Positions 24,395 to 36,112 of a stretch of DNA of 64,000 nt are shown here, in pieces. Position 1 is the first letter of the stretch, and each line of letters starts with the position of its first letter. The translations under genes were made by a program, and so were the position numbers. Origin of the DNA: Pestalotiopsis fici W106-1 (Eukaryota; Ascomycota; Sordariomycetes; Amphisphaeriales; Sporocadaceae). Below the pieces are notes generated by a model. That model did not search any database. It had not been told where the DNA came from and saw only the letters and a program-made list of their open reading frames with translations. The stretch is from contig NW_006917101.1 in NCBI RefSeq assembly GCF_000516985.1, forward strand, positions 682,001 through 746,000. The letters run 5' to 3'.

Positions 24395-26946
24395 CTTGTT
24401 GGTATCGAGCCCAAATTGGTGAGGTTATGGGCGTAACTTGGCGATGAATATGTGCTTGGGTGTTTCCGTGAGAGGGAGGTAAGGCCAGGTACTCTGGTCA
24501 AAATTGACGAATGTCATACACGTCTTCCAGCGTCAAGCTCACGAGGAAGGCGTGGACCATAATTATTCAAGAGTGTCAACTTGATGCATTACTCTAGTAG
24601 CACTACTGGGAAGGCTTCTAGGCTCTCCGGAATAAGTCCTTCCTCATCCGCACAGCACCAACCAACGAAATATGAATCAGTCAGACGTGTGCTTATCAGA
24701 TGGCTACTGACAAGGCAGCCACCAATCTGAATACTCATTCCTTTTTGTTCGTGATAATGTTATTGATGCAGGGTCGACGTGTTTGCTGCTTCAGAGAAGG
24801 AACCTGTCTAGGTTGGCAGCAAGAAAACGATTGAAATTGTGCCAGCTCGTATTTGGCAATGGATGTCTGCAGGGTCTCGACCACGAGCCAAGGCTGCATC
24901 GTGGGAGCTTGTATGGTCACAATGCAAGGAGTAGTTCATGTTCTCGAGACAAGCGACCACTGCGAAAACCTGCATACCAGCCAAGGTATCCAGCCTAATA
25001 TTCTTTTTTGTTCTTGCAGGCATTCACGGGATGTGCATTACTTCAGTCATCATCATCATATTGATAAGCGAAAGTCTAGTTGGTGAAAAACAAAATCTTC
25101 TAAAGAGTGATAATTGTTACTGAATGTCGCGTAAGAGGAGGGAATAGAATCCGATTGGTTACTTATATCCTGCTCTTGCGTGCGCACATGTGGTAGTTTG
25201 CCTTTCAAGTCCCTTTGACAGCCGACTGAACCTAAAATACAATCAGATGCTGCAAGCGTCCATGCAATGCGTGTGCCATGCTCCATCGTCATTTGGCCGG
25301 CATGGCTATCCGCGTAGGATTGCATCTCGCCAGGAAGAAGAAAGAATATTCTGAAACGACTCGTCTGCGTGATACAGCAGTGGAAAATATGAACGACTGC
25401 TGTACTTGCAAGGCACGTTGCTGTTATGTGACATGCTGACCTGCATAGACCCGCAGTTCAAGCAAACAGAAAACCCTTGCCGAAAGCGTATTTGTTTAGA
25501 CCCCCATGTCAACAGTTCGCTGACTTCGGACGTCCCATTTAACGTCAAGTTGTATCGATCTGCACGAATATGCTAAGAAAACCATGGTCCAGGTAGATCG
25601 AATAGTTTTCATAGCTGAATAATCGAGTGATATGTAAATGGTATCCAATACTATGGCACAGAGTCTCTGACTAGGTGAGGTACCTACCTATCTAACCTAG
25701 TACTTATCCAAGACTGTCGATTTCAGTGCTGAGGTCGTGATTCCATTATTGGCAACGGTTAATGTGCACACAAACTTAAGGTTTTGACTAGGTAGCCATG
25801 ATCATCAGGCACGTTTTGATCCCAGCAAGAAAGACACAAGAAGAAACGCGGGGGGAGGGAAGAAAAAGGAGACAAAATGAAAAAGGAAGAAGCAACTTTG
25901 TACTGCACTGTTCGAACGACTCCACTTTCTGTCAGTGGGAGTTGACAGACGGATATCCGCATATTCTTCTTTGATTGACAAGCATGGGTCTGCAGAATCG
26001 TGACATTAATAATTTCATCAATGCAATTCAACATTGTCTCCTAATCACAGTTTTCAGTACTATTGTTTGCTTGGAATATCATTGATGATAATATTTCGGC
26101 TGCTAGCATCGCAGCCAAAACCTGCCTATCTGTCAGGTACCTATGTGCCTAACCCTGTGCCGCGCGCACTGGACCGTTCAACGTCGCACTCACCTACCAC
26201 CCAATCACAAAAGCACGTCATATACTCCTTACTACAAGACTTTACAGTCACATATAGCCGAGCCTGGCAAAAGGAAACCGAGCCGTCAACTCTTTGATGG
26301 CCGGCCGCCAACTACCGTGGTGTTCATGGTATTATTCTTTCTTTTCCCTGAGAGGAGAACATCTCCACTTCACCTCGGCATGTCGGACAGTCGGGGTGAA
26401 GCGTCCGCCCAGGGTACCGACCGTGGCAAAACGACCAACAGCTTAAAAAAACACCATCACAATGGAATGATTTCCATGACGTTATCACGCCCAACCAATT
26501 GCACGTAAAACCCCACCCAGACCGGCATGATTCTGGTTGCCGTATGGGAACTTCTCGAACCCTCCCTCCAAGCGGGGGGCACAATGGAAGTACGTACGTA
26601 GTATGTGTAGCGTACTACGACAAAAAGTGCTTTCGGATGGTGGTTACCGCGCGCACATACTACAACGTACTAAAGAAAGGTCTCTCCACACCCGCGCGGA
26701 TGATGACAAATGTACCAACCAGTGTTACCTTTTAGTATTTGAATTGGGAATATAATTTACCAGATTTGGGTCGTTGTTTGTCTATATTATAGCACAGAGC
26801 CTCTTCATTGGAAGGGAATCAAGAATCAAGATATTCGTTAGCGATATCCATTGAACTCTTCAATTTCAAGTGTTACTGCTGTGTGGATCAAATTCTCAGA
26901 CTCTCCTGACTTATACATAAACATCAACTTTCTTTCTCTATCCAAA
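24395..26946. promoter_or_regulatory. Divergent intergenic region, 2.55 kb
   Basis: It separates the divergent NRPS-like and MDR genes and must hold both promoters. I see no gene; the open frames are short and overlap. Points visible: TACCTACCTATCTAACCTAG near 25680, a purine-rich tract GGGGGGAGGGAAGAAAAAGGAG near 25850, and the palindromic ACGTACGTAGTATG near 26591. None can be tied to a known factor. Confidence 0.45.
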
Positions 26947-28091
26947 ATGAAGGAAGCCTATGTTGCAAAAGGTATAGTCCATGAGCAGAATTGAAATATC
27001 CGAGCAGGGCTAATCCTACGCCTACAGGCACCGTGGTCACCATCATTGACTCGACCATCCCGCAGCCCAAGGCGGACGAGGTCCTGATCAAGGTCGTCTA
27101 TGCCGGCTCCAACCCCAAGGACTGGAAGGTGCCCGAGTGGCTCGACACCAATATCAACCAGGGAGACGATGTCGCGGGCTACGTCCACGAGGTCGGCAGC
27201 AATGTGACCGAGTTCAAAAAGGGCGACCGGGTCATGGGTTTCCATGTCATGCTCAGCCCTCACGGTGCCTGGGCCGAGTACAGCATCGTGCCCGCTCACA
27301 CCACGGCCAAGATTCCCGACAACATCTCCTTTGAGCGTCAGTAGAACCATTTCCGAAAATTTCATTCTAGCAGATCTACTCACGCAATCCCAACAGAGGC
27401 TGCCGCCATCCCACTGGCCGCTCTGACCGCAGTGGTCGGTCTATACTCGCCCACCCGCCTAGCACTGCCAGAACCGAGTAACCCAGCCAAGGAAGACATT
27501 CCTCTCGTCATTTACGGCGCCGCCTCGGCCGTTGGCTACTACACGCTGCAGCTGGCGATCAAGAGCAACATCCACCCCCTGATCTGCGTGGCCGGCAAGT
27601 CCCAAGACCACGTGCGCGGCCTGCTCGACCCCAGCAAGGGCGACGCCATTGTCGACTACCGCGACGGCGATGCGGCCGTGGTGGATGGCATCCGCCGCGC
27701 CCTGGGCGGGCGCAAGCTCCTGCACGCCTACGACGCCGTCTCGGAAAAGGGCAGCTACCAGAACCTGAGCCAGGTCCTCGAGCCCGGGTCCACCATTACC
27801 CTCGTCCTGCCGGGCAAGCAGTACGATGACATCCCCAAACACATCAAACAGACCGTCACCTCGGTTGGTTCCGTGCACGACGCCGAAAAGGACCTTGGCT
27901 ACCGGTACTTCCGCTACATTAGCGAGGGGCTCAAGGAGGGCTGGTTCAAGCCACAGCCTACCAGAGTCGTTCCTGGCGGTTTGGGAGGTGTGCAGCAGGC
28001 GCTCGAGGACCTCAAGGCTGGCAGAGTCAATGCCCAGAAGCTTGTTTTTGAGATTGCGGCAACTGAGGGTCTCGAGTCATCAAAGATTTAA
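26947..28091 (+). CDS. MDR oxidoreductase, enoyl-reductase / quinone-oxidoreductase type
   Basis: Three exons (26947-26971, 27028-27336, 27397-28091) give 342 residues. The first exon codes only MKEAYVAK plus one base. The GroES-like part reads DEVLIKVVYAGSNPKDWK, DVAGYVHEVGSNVTEFKKGDRV and GAWAEYSIVP. The junction at intron 2 restores ISFEQAAAIPLAALTAV. The nucleotide-binding loop is YGAASAVGYYTLQLA. The catalytic-zinc cysteine and the four structural cysteines are missing, so this is a zinc-independent family member of the toxD/LovC-like type. It is divergent from the A-T-TE synthetase. The terrequinone locus carries an MDR-type oxidoreductase (TdiC), so a role in reducing that enzyme's product is possible but inferred. 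Confidence 0.88.
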
Positions 28092-28460
28092 GGAACACTT
28101 GAACTGCCCAAGGGAGAGACTGCCCATTATTAGTCAAGAATAAAGTAAAATGAAACACGCAACAAGGTCATATCGCCAAATGTTATCAAAGTGCGGCTTC
28201 ACGTTCTTCCAGGGTTATTGCATGACCGAACTTGGAATACGTCAGTATTCAGTACTGCTCATGGCGGTTCGCAATACTTGTACGGAAAGGGATATACTTG
28301 CCGGCAACGTGTTTACGACCAGATCCTGCTTCCAAACAAGTGCAAACTGGGTGAGGGGCTTATCCGTGCCATTGTAAATAATACACCAATGCAATAAATG
28401 ACAACAAAGCCAAGAAATGATATGCTCCCTGAACGCCACGCTCTGTTTCGCTCGCATCGG

Positions 28461-30382
28461 TCATGCCATGGAGCCGCCGCTTCTATTTGCCCCGATGAGT
28501 CCAGCCATTTCTAAAAGTGCCCTGTCAGCTGCGACATCGCCTGTGCCCAGGTTGACTCGCCTTCTGGCCTCGGCTTCCCTTGCCTCCCATTCCCACCTCT
28601 CTCTTTGCACTTTCGCCTCGGCATCGCCGCCACAGCCCCAAACCTCAATGTCATCAATCTCGAACCGGTCCTGAAAGTCAAATTTTCTGGAGATGCTGGT
28701 GGAGAAGGCGCCTCCTCGAGAAGTGTAGTCATGAGTGAAGACGCCAAACTCGAAGCTCGAATCAATGATCAACGATACTGGTCCTAGAGCACGGAGACTC
28801 TCGTGGCGCGAAGCTTGTCCAGTCTTTGGAACAGGGCATCCAATGGTGATACCTGGATTGACATTGGGGGGTTTGGTGTAGGCAACGTAGTCTTTGTTGA
28901 AAGCTGAAGCTTTGAAGACGTCATGAACAGGCCCAAGCTGGAATAGCACCATGTCGTCACCTCCAAAGCATTCCCTATTGGTGTGCTGCCAGGGCTGACG
29001 TATGAGTGCTCCAAAGGTGACGCGCTCTCGGCTGTCTGGACTGCCATTAGGAAACCGTTTCGGTGGTATCGTATCCAGGAAATGCGCTTCCGCTCCACCA
29101 TGCCGGGCAGAGTCATCAATTCTGGTACCAGTCACCAGGAGGATGGTAGGAGCGCGCCAGTTGAAGACTTTGGTCGCAAAGCTTCCCATGGAGAAACCAG
29201 CTTCTGCACCAGAGTACAATAAGCGCAAGCGCCTGAACAACTCGTCTCCGGAAATGAAGAAGGACAATTGCGACAAAACATTGATGTTCAGTATGCGCCC
29301 TTTGTCGTGCAATAGTGGTGGCGGTGGGATTGCATGGGGTTCTGCTTTTGGCACGCTGCCCTTTCGCTTATTCAAGTCCAAGTTCTTTGAGAATAGGAAA
29401 TGCTCGAATAGGGCATTGAAACCATGGAACAGATAAGGGAAGCAGCCTTGTACAATCTCGTCGAAATGGTGGAACGTTATACCAGGTGACTTTTCCACAT
29501 TTAAAAATGCCGAAAGGATATTCTCCGCAGTGGTCCGTAAGCTTTCTAACTCGTCACCAGCGACCCGCGGCGCAAAAGTTGACAGGCGCTCTTGGGGGTC
29601 CATCGGCGCAATCAACAAGAGGAGCATGATCAATCTGCGAAAATTATCTGCTGGTATCATGGCACCATGCGTCGTGGCCGCGTGAGCATCTCCCGTTTTG
29701 AATGCGTCGTTGAGATCCAGCGAGTCGAGAGCAGCCAGGACAAGCTCGTCGTCATCCACTGCATCGTCTTCCGGATCCTCTCCCGCTTCGTCCACGGCGA
29801 ACCCAAGAGCCTGGGTCATCTTATTCCCGTTACTGCCGTTACTGCCGTTGCTTCCATTTTGACTGGGCTTCGGCTCTGTGGCTGGCTTCTCAATCTCCGA
29901 CAATTTGCGATCGTATACTGCCAAACTCTTGAAAAGGAGCTTCCTCCTAGTTGCTGCTCCCTTGGCCAGTATCTTGGTGTACCTCTCCGTCATGATGGCG
30001 ACAACCATGATCATTTGCTCAAAACTTAAGACGGCCGGTGCGTCTTCCAGGAAGGGGAATGCGCCTATGTACGAGAGCATCTGGAATATGACAGGCGAAA
30101 CCCCGAGAATGTCGGGCAGCTCCAAGAACCGGGCAATGGTGTCCTCCTTGAGATAGCGCACATCTTGTTGGTGATCGGCGAGGGACTTGAAGTTGTCTTT
30201 GAAGGAGTATAGCTCCAAAGGTTCGAAACACTTGCGGGCGAACTTCTCTGCCTGGCGGACATATGCGTGTTAGCTTTGGGGTCTTATAAAGATGGGATAG
30301 CTTCAGAGGAGGGGTTGCTTGCCAGCTCAGCCGTAATCTCCTCTTTGGAGCGGTGCTCTAGATCCGAATGAGACTGTCCCAT
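28461..30382 (-). CDS. RTC5: Restriction of telomere capping protein 5 (TLDc domain)
   Basis: Two exons (30323-30382 and 28461-30251) give 616 residues. Exon 1 codes MGQSHSDLEHRSKEEITAEL. The start MGQSHS fits the N-myristoylation pattern (Gly2, Ser6), which agrees with reports that yeast Rtc5 is myristoylated and sits on the vacuole with the V-ATPase. Exon 2 opens with AEKFARKCFEPLELYSFKDNFKSLAD, typical of the family, and the TLDc domain covers roughly residues 360-590 (LRLLYSGAEAGFSMGSF, FGALIRQPW, DDIEVWGCGG). A low-complexity NGSNGSNGSNG linker lies near residue 155. The intron has no GT donor; CTG/GCAAGC with CGCCAG acceptor gives a GC-AG intron that restores the frame. It is convergent with the MDR gene at 26947. 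Confidence 0.88.
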
Positions 30383-31117
30383 GGTGAGATGCTAGCCATG
30401 GAAGTGAAGCGCATGTAGAAAAACTGCGATGAACAAAATCTTGGTGGGGGAAAGTCTGTTGTTCTTGCTGGCATGAATCTCATGGTATGCTAAGGTGGAA
30501 TGTCTCAGCGGGCACAGATGCACCCACTGACGTTCGTGACGTAACGCCACTAACGCGACGGATCGCCAGGGACCGTGGACCACTAAAGCCCCCGGAAAGA
30601 GCCCCGCAAGTCCGGTGCTGGGGTTGTAGTTTAGGTATCTGGTTTTGGCATGTGCAGGTAATGTACCTTAATGTGATACTGAGCGTAATCTAGGCAAACG
30701 TGAACCTTTCTAGCTTGCTACCTGAACAATGCAAGAATCGTTGAATTGGAATGCTAAGAGATCAGGGGGTGAGTTTCTCGGATTCCCATGGATACTGTCG
30801 AAACCTGCTTGCATACAATAATTTCCTCTGATTACTCGGCACCTTTTGTCGGAAGCATACACTTGGCCTCAAGACACAATCCTGTTCCGACTGCATGTTG
30901 CCAATTTGATGGTTATGACATTACAAAATATCTAAACAACATGAGTCGTCGTATTGAGAGCCAAAAAAGACAGTTGAGCCCCTGAACGTATATACAGAGT
31001 AGTGATGTACAATATTTTCGACACCATAGGAAAATCAGCCCGTGTCATAGATCCAGATTTGAAATAGTACAATGCTTTTGGAGAGTAGGGAGCAAGACCC
31101 CGAACTTAGAACGCAAC
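30383..31117. other. Intergenic, nothing recognised
   Basis: RTC5 promoter side on the left, 3' side of RCF1 on the right. Short frames only; no domain, RNA gene or repeat seen. Confidence 0.5.
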
Positions 31118-31908
31118 TCATTTCTTGCTTCCCGCTACTGGCTTCTCAACCGGTTTCTCAACCGGTTTCTCTTCGGTACTCGATTCGGTACTCTTTCCTG
31201 TGCCGAACCATCCACCAGCATTCGACAACGCGCCTAGCACACTGGATTCTTGTTTCTTGTCGTTAGGAGAGGCTTTGCCGCCTGCAACCTCTGTCGTTGC
31301 TGCTGTCGCTGCCGCCGCTGCCTCAGCACTGTCGTGCGCGGCTCGCTCCGCTTCTTCGGCCTGTTTGGACTGAACACGCTCTTTTCTCCTCTTGAGATGC
31401 TCCTTGAGCAGCTTTTCCTCCTCATCTCTGACTTCGAGTTCGTGCAGCCACTTTTGGTGGCGCTCCTCGGCACGCTTCTGTGCTTCGAGCTTGATGAGCT
31501 CCTTTCTCTTCTCGCGGTCCGCGCCATAGTATGCTCCTCCGGCGACAATGGCGCATACAGTGAATGCCTGGGCTCCGATACGGGCACGGAACATGCGCTG
31601 GACCTGGGCATGGTCACCCTTGCGCATGGCGCGCCATGCATTGTACAAGGCGGCGCAGGTCAAGATGGTTCCTGAGAGCCGAGAAGGAATTAGGAACTGC
31701 TGCGATCTCGGACATGAACGATTTTCTATTTTGACTCACCCAAAGGTACGAGGGGCTCTTCCCGGAGCTTGCGAACCACTTTCTGGGCTCCAGTCTCTTG
31801 GTAATCCCTGAATGCAAATACTGGTGAGCTGCGGGCAATCGGCGGCTATAGCTCCGGTCTCACGTACTTGTCGTCGTCAAACGACGAGGGCATAGGTCTG
31901 TCGGCCAT
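31118..31908 (-). CDS. RCF1: Respiratory supercomplex factor 1 (HIG1 domain)
   Basis: Three exons (31868-31908, 31740-31807, 31118-31671) give 220 residues. The start MADRPMPSSFDDDK and the joined block VVRKLREEPLVPLGTILTC match Rcf1. The HIG1 domain follows, with two membrane spans (PLGTILTCAALYNAW and AQAFTVCAIVAGGAYYG) around the loop MRKGDHAQVQRMFRARIGAQ. Rcf1 sits in the mitochondrial inner membrane and helps assemble and link cytochrome c oxidase with complex III. A long charged coiled-coil-like tail (about 75-135) ends in an Ala/Thr-rich part and a threefold EKPV repeat, longer than in yeast. All introns are GT-AG. It is divergent from ILV1, sharing a 680-base promoter region. Confidence 0.92.
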
Positions 31909-32588
31909 GGTGACTATCGATTCGGTCGCTATATGGGGACGTTGTCGGATGCGTTCGTGGGTGTTGTTGGACGCCCGTGTGTTCCGTTGCGTCGCTATTC
32001 AAGGTGCCAATCGAACGAGCCGCAAAGTTTCAATGATGACATGGATTACCAGCGGAAACGTTCCAGGGCGACCCGAGCTTGGAGCTCCGATAAAAGGTTT
32101 CTGTGAGCTGAGAGCAGCGCTAAGATAAGGCGGTACTCACTCTGCCCCTCCCAGATGCGCAATGTTCCACTCGGTGATTATTGAATAGGATTGGATTCTT
32201 GATAATTGGCCATGTAGGTCATAGCTTGCAAAAAAAAACTAAAAACTATACACAATAGTCATGTCATTGGAAAAAAAAAAAACGTAGCTTTTTTGTTCTT
32301 CTTATATTTAATTCAGCCAAAATTTGCTTCGTCGTCGTACTTGGTCGTCTTGCCAGCACAGGTACAGACTCCAACTGTACAGAGCACTGGCATTTCAGGT
32401 ACCTTGCAGATCAGGTAGCATGATGAAAATTGGCCGCACATCGGCCCAGCAGACAGCTTGAGTCAAGTGCCCCACCAAAATTTTCCCTTATAACCATAAC
32501 TACGTAGCCAGTCACAATCACTTGTTTACCACGAACAGTAACATAGAGGCGATGATTAGTTTGAACAAGCCAGACACATATACTCAAC
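31909..32588. promoter_or_regulatory. Shared divergent promoter, RCF1 / ILV1
   Basis: The 680 bases lie between two start codons facing apart. Two A-tracts (near 32230 and 32270) stand in the middle, and CAGGTACC / CAGGTAGC words occur at 32396-32418. I see no coding frame or Gcn4-type TGACTC element that I would defend. Confidence 0.45.
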
Positions 32589-34364
32589 ATGTCTACGAGC
32601 GAAGATCCAGTCGTCAATGGTGTCAATGGCCAAAAACAGACCAATGGAAGACGGACACCGTCACTATCTGGTCTCTCTCTGACCGAGTACAGCGCCAACC
32701 CGTCGCCGCCATCGGACCGCAAACAAGCACGCATCAAGCAACTCGTTCCTGACGAATTGCTTCTGCCTAATGGGCACCCTGATGTAAGACAGCTATTGAG
32801 ATACTAGATCAAGTCTATGACCATATACTAACGACTACAGTATGTGGGCATGATCCTGAATTCGAGAGTTTACGAAGCCTGCAAGAGAACCTCACTCACG
32901 CCCGCCACGAACATCTCGAAACGACTCGAATGCAATGTCCTTCTTAAGCGCGAAGATGAACAGCCCGTGTTTAGCTTCAAGTTGCGAGGCGCATACAACA
33001 AGATGGCCCATCTGGACCCAAAGCAGAGCTGGAAGGGTGTTATCGCCTGCAGTGCTGGTAACCACGCTCAGGGAGTGGCCTACTCTGCACGACAGCTGAA
33101 GATCCCAGCCACCATTGTCATGCCTCAAGGAACACCGAGCATCAAGCACCAAAACGTCTCACGCATGGGTGGAACAGTGGTCTTGCATGGTGCCGACTTT
33201 GACGCTGCCAAGGAGGAGTGCCTCCGACTCGAGAAGGCCCATGGGCTTATCAACATCCCGCCGTTTGATGACCCATACGTCATTGCTGGCCAAGGCACCA
33301 TTGGCTTGGAACTGATCTCAGATACCAACCTCTCGAAAGTTGAGGCCATCTTCTGCTGTGTAGGTGGAGGTGGCCTTATTGCCGGCATTGGTGTCTTCAT
33401 CAAGCGCGTGGCTCCCCATGTGAAGATCATTGGCGTTGAGGCCGAAGACGCCAATGCTATGGTACAGTCTCTGGCAAAGGGAGAGAGAGTCTTCCTCAAG
33501 GAAGTTGGACTGTTCGCCGACGGTGCAGCTGTGAAGACAGTGGGAGAGGAGACTTTCCGCATCTGCCAAGAGGTTGTCGACGAGGTTGTTCAGGTCACCA
33601 CGGATGAGACATGTGCAGCCATCAAGGATGTCTTTGAAGATACCCGTTCCATTGTCGAGCCTGCCGGTGCTCTGGCCTTGGCCGGCCTGAAGAAATGGGT
33701 CAAGACCAACCCTTCCAGCGACCCAAGCAGGACAGTCATTGCCGTTACGAGCGGCGCCAACATGAACTTTGATCGTCTGCGCTTCGTTGCTGAGCGCGCT
33801 ACTCTAGGTGAGGGCAAGGAGGCCCTTCTCTCTGTTCGTATCCCTGAAAAGCCAGGTGCTTTCTCCGAGCTCATTGAGAACATCATGCCACACGCCGTCA
33901 CGGAGTTCTCCTACAGATATGCTACAGATGAGGTTGCCAATGTGCTCGTTGGTATATCTCTGACCGCACCGGCAACCCAACGAGTGACTGAGCTTGAGAC
34001 GCTGCTAGAGCGTATCAACTCAACAGGAATGACAGCTACAGATTTGTCTGGAGACGAATTGGCAAAGTCGCACATTCGCTACCTCGTTGGTGGACGATCC
34101 GACGTGCCAGATGAGCGTGTTTACATGTTCACCTTCCCAGAAAGACCTGGAGCGCTCCAGAAATTCTTGAACACTCTGCGCACTCAGTACAACATCAGTC
34201 TGTTCCAATATAGAAATGGCGGCAGTGATGTAGGCAAGATCATTGCCGGTATCCAGTGCCCAGCTACCGAGTTGAGCCAGCTGGAAGGATTCCTTAAACA
34301 GATCGGATACCCGTGGCAAGACTGCACCGACAATCCTGCTTTCAAGACTTTCCTCAGGTCTTAA
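32589..34364 (+). CDS. ILV1: Threonine dehydratase (threonine ammonia-lyase), biosynthetic
   Basis: Two exons (32589-32783 and 32841-34364) give 572 residues. The PLP lysine is in [12 protein letters not shown] (Lys112). The phosphate-binding glycine loop [13 protein letters not shown] and the [11 protein letters not shown] block follow. Two ACT-like regulatory domains close the protein, opening at [16 protein letters not shown] and [16 protein letters not shown]. These bind isoleucine (inhibitor) and valine in this family. The enzyme deaminates threonine to 2-oxobutanoate, the first step of isoleucine synthesis, normally in mitochondria. The N-terminus ([20 protein letters not shown]) is acidic and Asn/Gly-rich and does not look like a mitochondrial presequence, so a further 5' exon or a different start is possible. 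The intron holds a clear ACTAACGAC branch site. Confidence 0.94.
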
Positions 34365-34858
34365 AGTTGATAAGAAGTATGAAAGCGGATTTCATGTCAG
34401 GCGAACAGGGCGCTGGGTTTGGTTTAAAAGGTGGTGCGTCTTATACTTTGGTCGTATTTCATTCGGCGAAATTGGTAGAGGTCAACTGGTCACGACAAAA
34501 CCTATTAGAGTATACCAATATCACTGTAGATATTAATTGCATCTTATTGGAATTTTTATTTCTTGGTCACTTTGTTTTTCTGTTTCTTTTTCTTCTTTGA
34601 TTGTTTATTCCTTTGTGCCACTGAGTATCTTAATGTACTGAGGGTTAGAGTTGGTGTACTACCTACATCAGCTAGCTTGCCAAAAGTCACCCGGCCGGAC
34701 CACGCTGTAGAATGTCCCCGGTTTTTTCCCGAAAAAATGCATCCACCCAATCCGCGAGCCTAGCCATCACTACCGCCTTGAGCTGCAGGCGTGCGACAGT
34801 CCCTTTCACTTGACAGTGCAGTCCAACGACCTACCTCACCACGAAACGTCTCTTAAAA
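34365..34858. other. Intergenic, ILV1 3' side and bL36m promoter
   Basis: A T-rich tract runs from 34550 to 34605. No gene or RNA seen. Confidence 0.5.
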
Positions 34859-35390
34859 ATGTGCGGTCCATCGATATCGCGGTCCTCCAAGATGGCGACC
34901 TCGTCGCTGCTCTCCTCCATGCGCGCATTGTCGCTGGGCCACCACTCGTGCAAGTCCGCCGCCAGCACCGCCGCCGCGAGCACCAGCATGATGCTTCGCT
35001 CCGGCACCAGACAACAACCTGTCCGAGCCATGTCACAGGCCATTACGCGCGCGACGACGAGGCCCAAGACGATCACTAGCACTGTTGCCTCCACGGCTGC
35101 AAAGGCCCTGCAGCCCAAGATCCAGCAGCAGACGAGAGGCATGAAGGTACACAGTTCGGTCAAGAGGCGATGCGAGCACTGCAAGGTACGTGTTCTCTCC
35201 CCAAAGCCTTCTGCAGCGTCATTTCTGTTATTTACACTCTCAAATGAGTGCTGGATATGATCAGGAAGGTTCTAGGCTGACGTGATTCGGTTCAATACAG
35301 GTCGTGCGAAGGAAGGCGAACAAGAGGCACCGAGGCTACATCTACATCATTTGCAGCGCAAACCCGAGACATAAGCAGCGACAAGGATAA
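34859..35390 (+). CDS. RTC6: Mitochondrial ribosomal protein bL36m
   Basis: Two exons (34859-35185 and 35301-35390) give 138 residues; starting at the second ATG (34892, GATGGCGACC) would give 127. The last 45 residues are the whole bL36 domain: MKVHSSVKRRCEHCK, then after the intron VVRRKANKRHRGYIYIICSANPRHKQRQG, ending exactly as bacterial L36 does. The zinc-site pattern C-x2-C ... C ... H is complete (CEHC, C, H). The N-terminal 90 residues are Ser/Ala/Thr/Arg-rich with few acids and serve as a mitochondrial targeting sequence. The 115-nt intron splits the zinc-binding domain. The gene is too small in its conserved part to be found by frame length alone. Confidence 0.92.
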
Positions 35391-35660
35391 AGGAGGAATC
35401 TTTTTGGACTGAGAAAAGTCATGTTCCTCAATTTGTGTATGATTCGAAAGACGCCGAACAATGCTAGAAGCGAGAGGGAAGGATCTCCTCTAACGCGAAA
35501 TGTACTACTACTATATTGCACATGTACAAGATACAGCCTGGACCATATTGCCCGGCACAAGACTCTGGTAAACGGGAAAATACAAGGCAGACAACTGGCG
35601 CCGGCAAGATTTGATTTGGCGTTTTGCATGGGGGCCTCAGCCGCGATAAAAGTAGAACGG

Positions 35661-36112
35661 CTACATGCCCTCAATATACCTCTCCATGGTCTCCCATTCC
35701 GTTTTGCCTGTCGAGAGTAGATATCTGATATGAGCCTGATACAAGCTGTCAGCTTCCAGGTCCCATCATCTAGACATTCAATCGCCATTGGGATATACCT
35801 ACCAGGTCCGTAACCCCACGGTGCCGCTCGAATTCGGCACGGGCAAAGCCACGAGTCTCTGACCGTGTACCCGGATTGTCAATTCTCTTGGTGCCGCGCA
35901 ATATGGTCCGGTAGAGCGACAGGACTCGCGACCGCTGCAAGAACTTTAAACGAATACGTTAATCGTCGTGCTTTTATTCCGTGTTTTGTGAACATATTTC
36001 GACTTACATGGTCCAGGCTCAATGCCTTGCCGAGTCTGGTAGTCCTCTTTGCCTCGGTCGCATAATGCCGGGCCGGAGACCACAAGGGCCTGAACATGCT
36101 CACAGAGCTCAT
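35661..36112 (-). CDS. LYR-motif protein, LYRM2-like, mitochondrial
   Basis: Three small exons (36008-36112, 35803-35943, 35661-35735) give 106 residues with all junctions in frame. The first exon ends LGKALSLDH, the second opens FLQRSRVLSLYRTILRGTKR, which contains the LYR motif, and then GFARAEFERHRGVTDL. The third is AHIRYLLSTGKTEWETMERY and stops at EGM. The order LSLDxFL-LYR-F.AREEF.R-..IRxLL matches LYRM2. These small proteins bind the mitochondrial acyl carrier protein and help assemble complex I. The Arg/Ala-rich start (ARHYATEAKR) fits a mitochondrial signal. Both introns are GT-AG (64 and 67 nt). It is convergent with bL36m and divergent from NAA40. Confidence 0.88.

Noticed and set aside
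15329..28091. One large biosynthetic cluster joining both MDR genes, the STAND gene and the synthetase
   Set aside because: The first MDR is a general alkenal-reductase type, the STAND gene has no biosynthetic role, and no aminotransferase, transporter or regulator is present. Only the synthetase and its divergent MDR are kept as a candidate pair.
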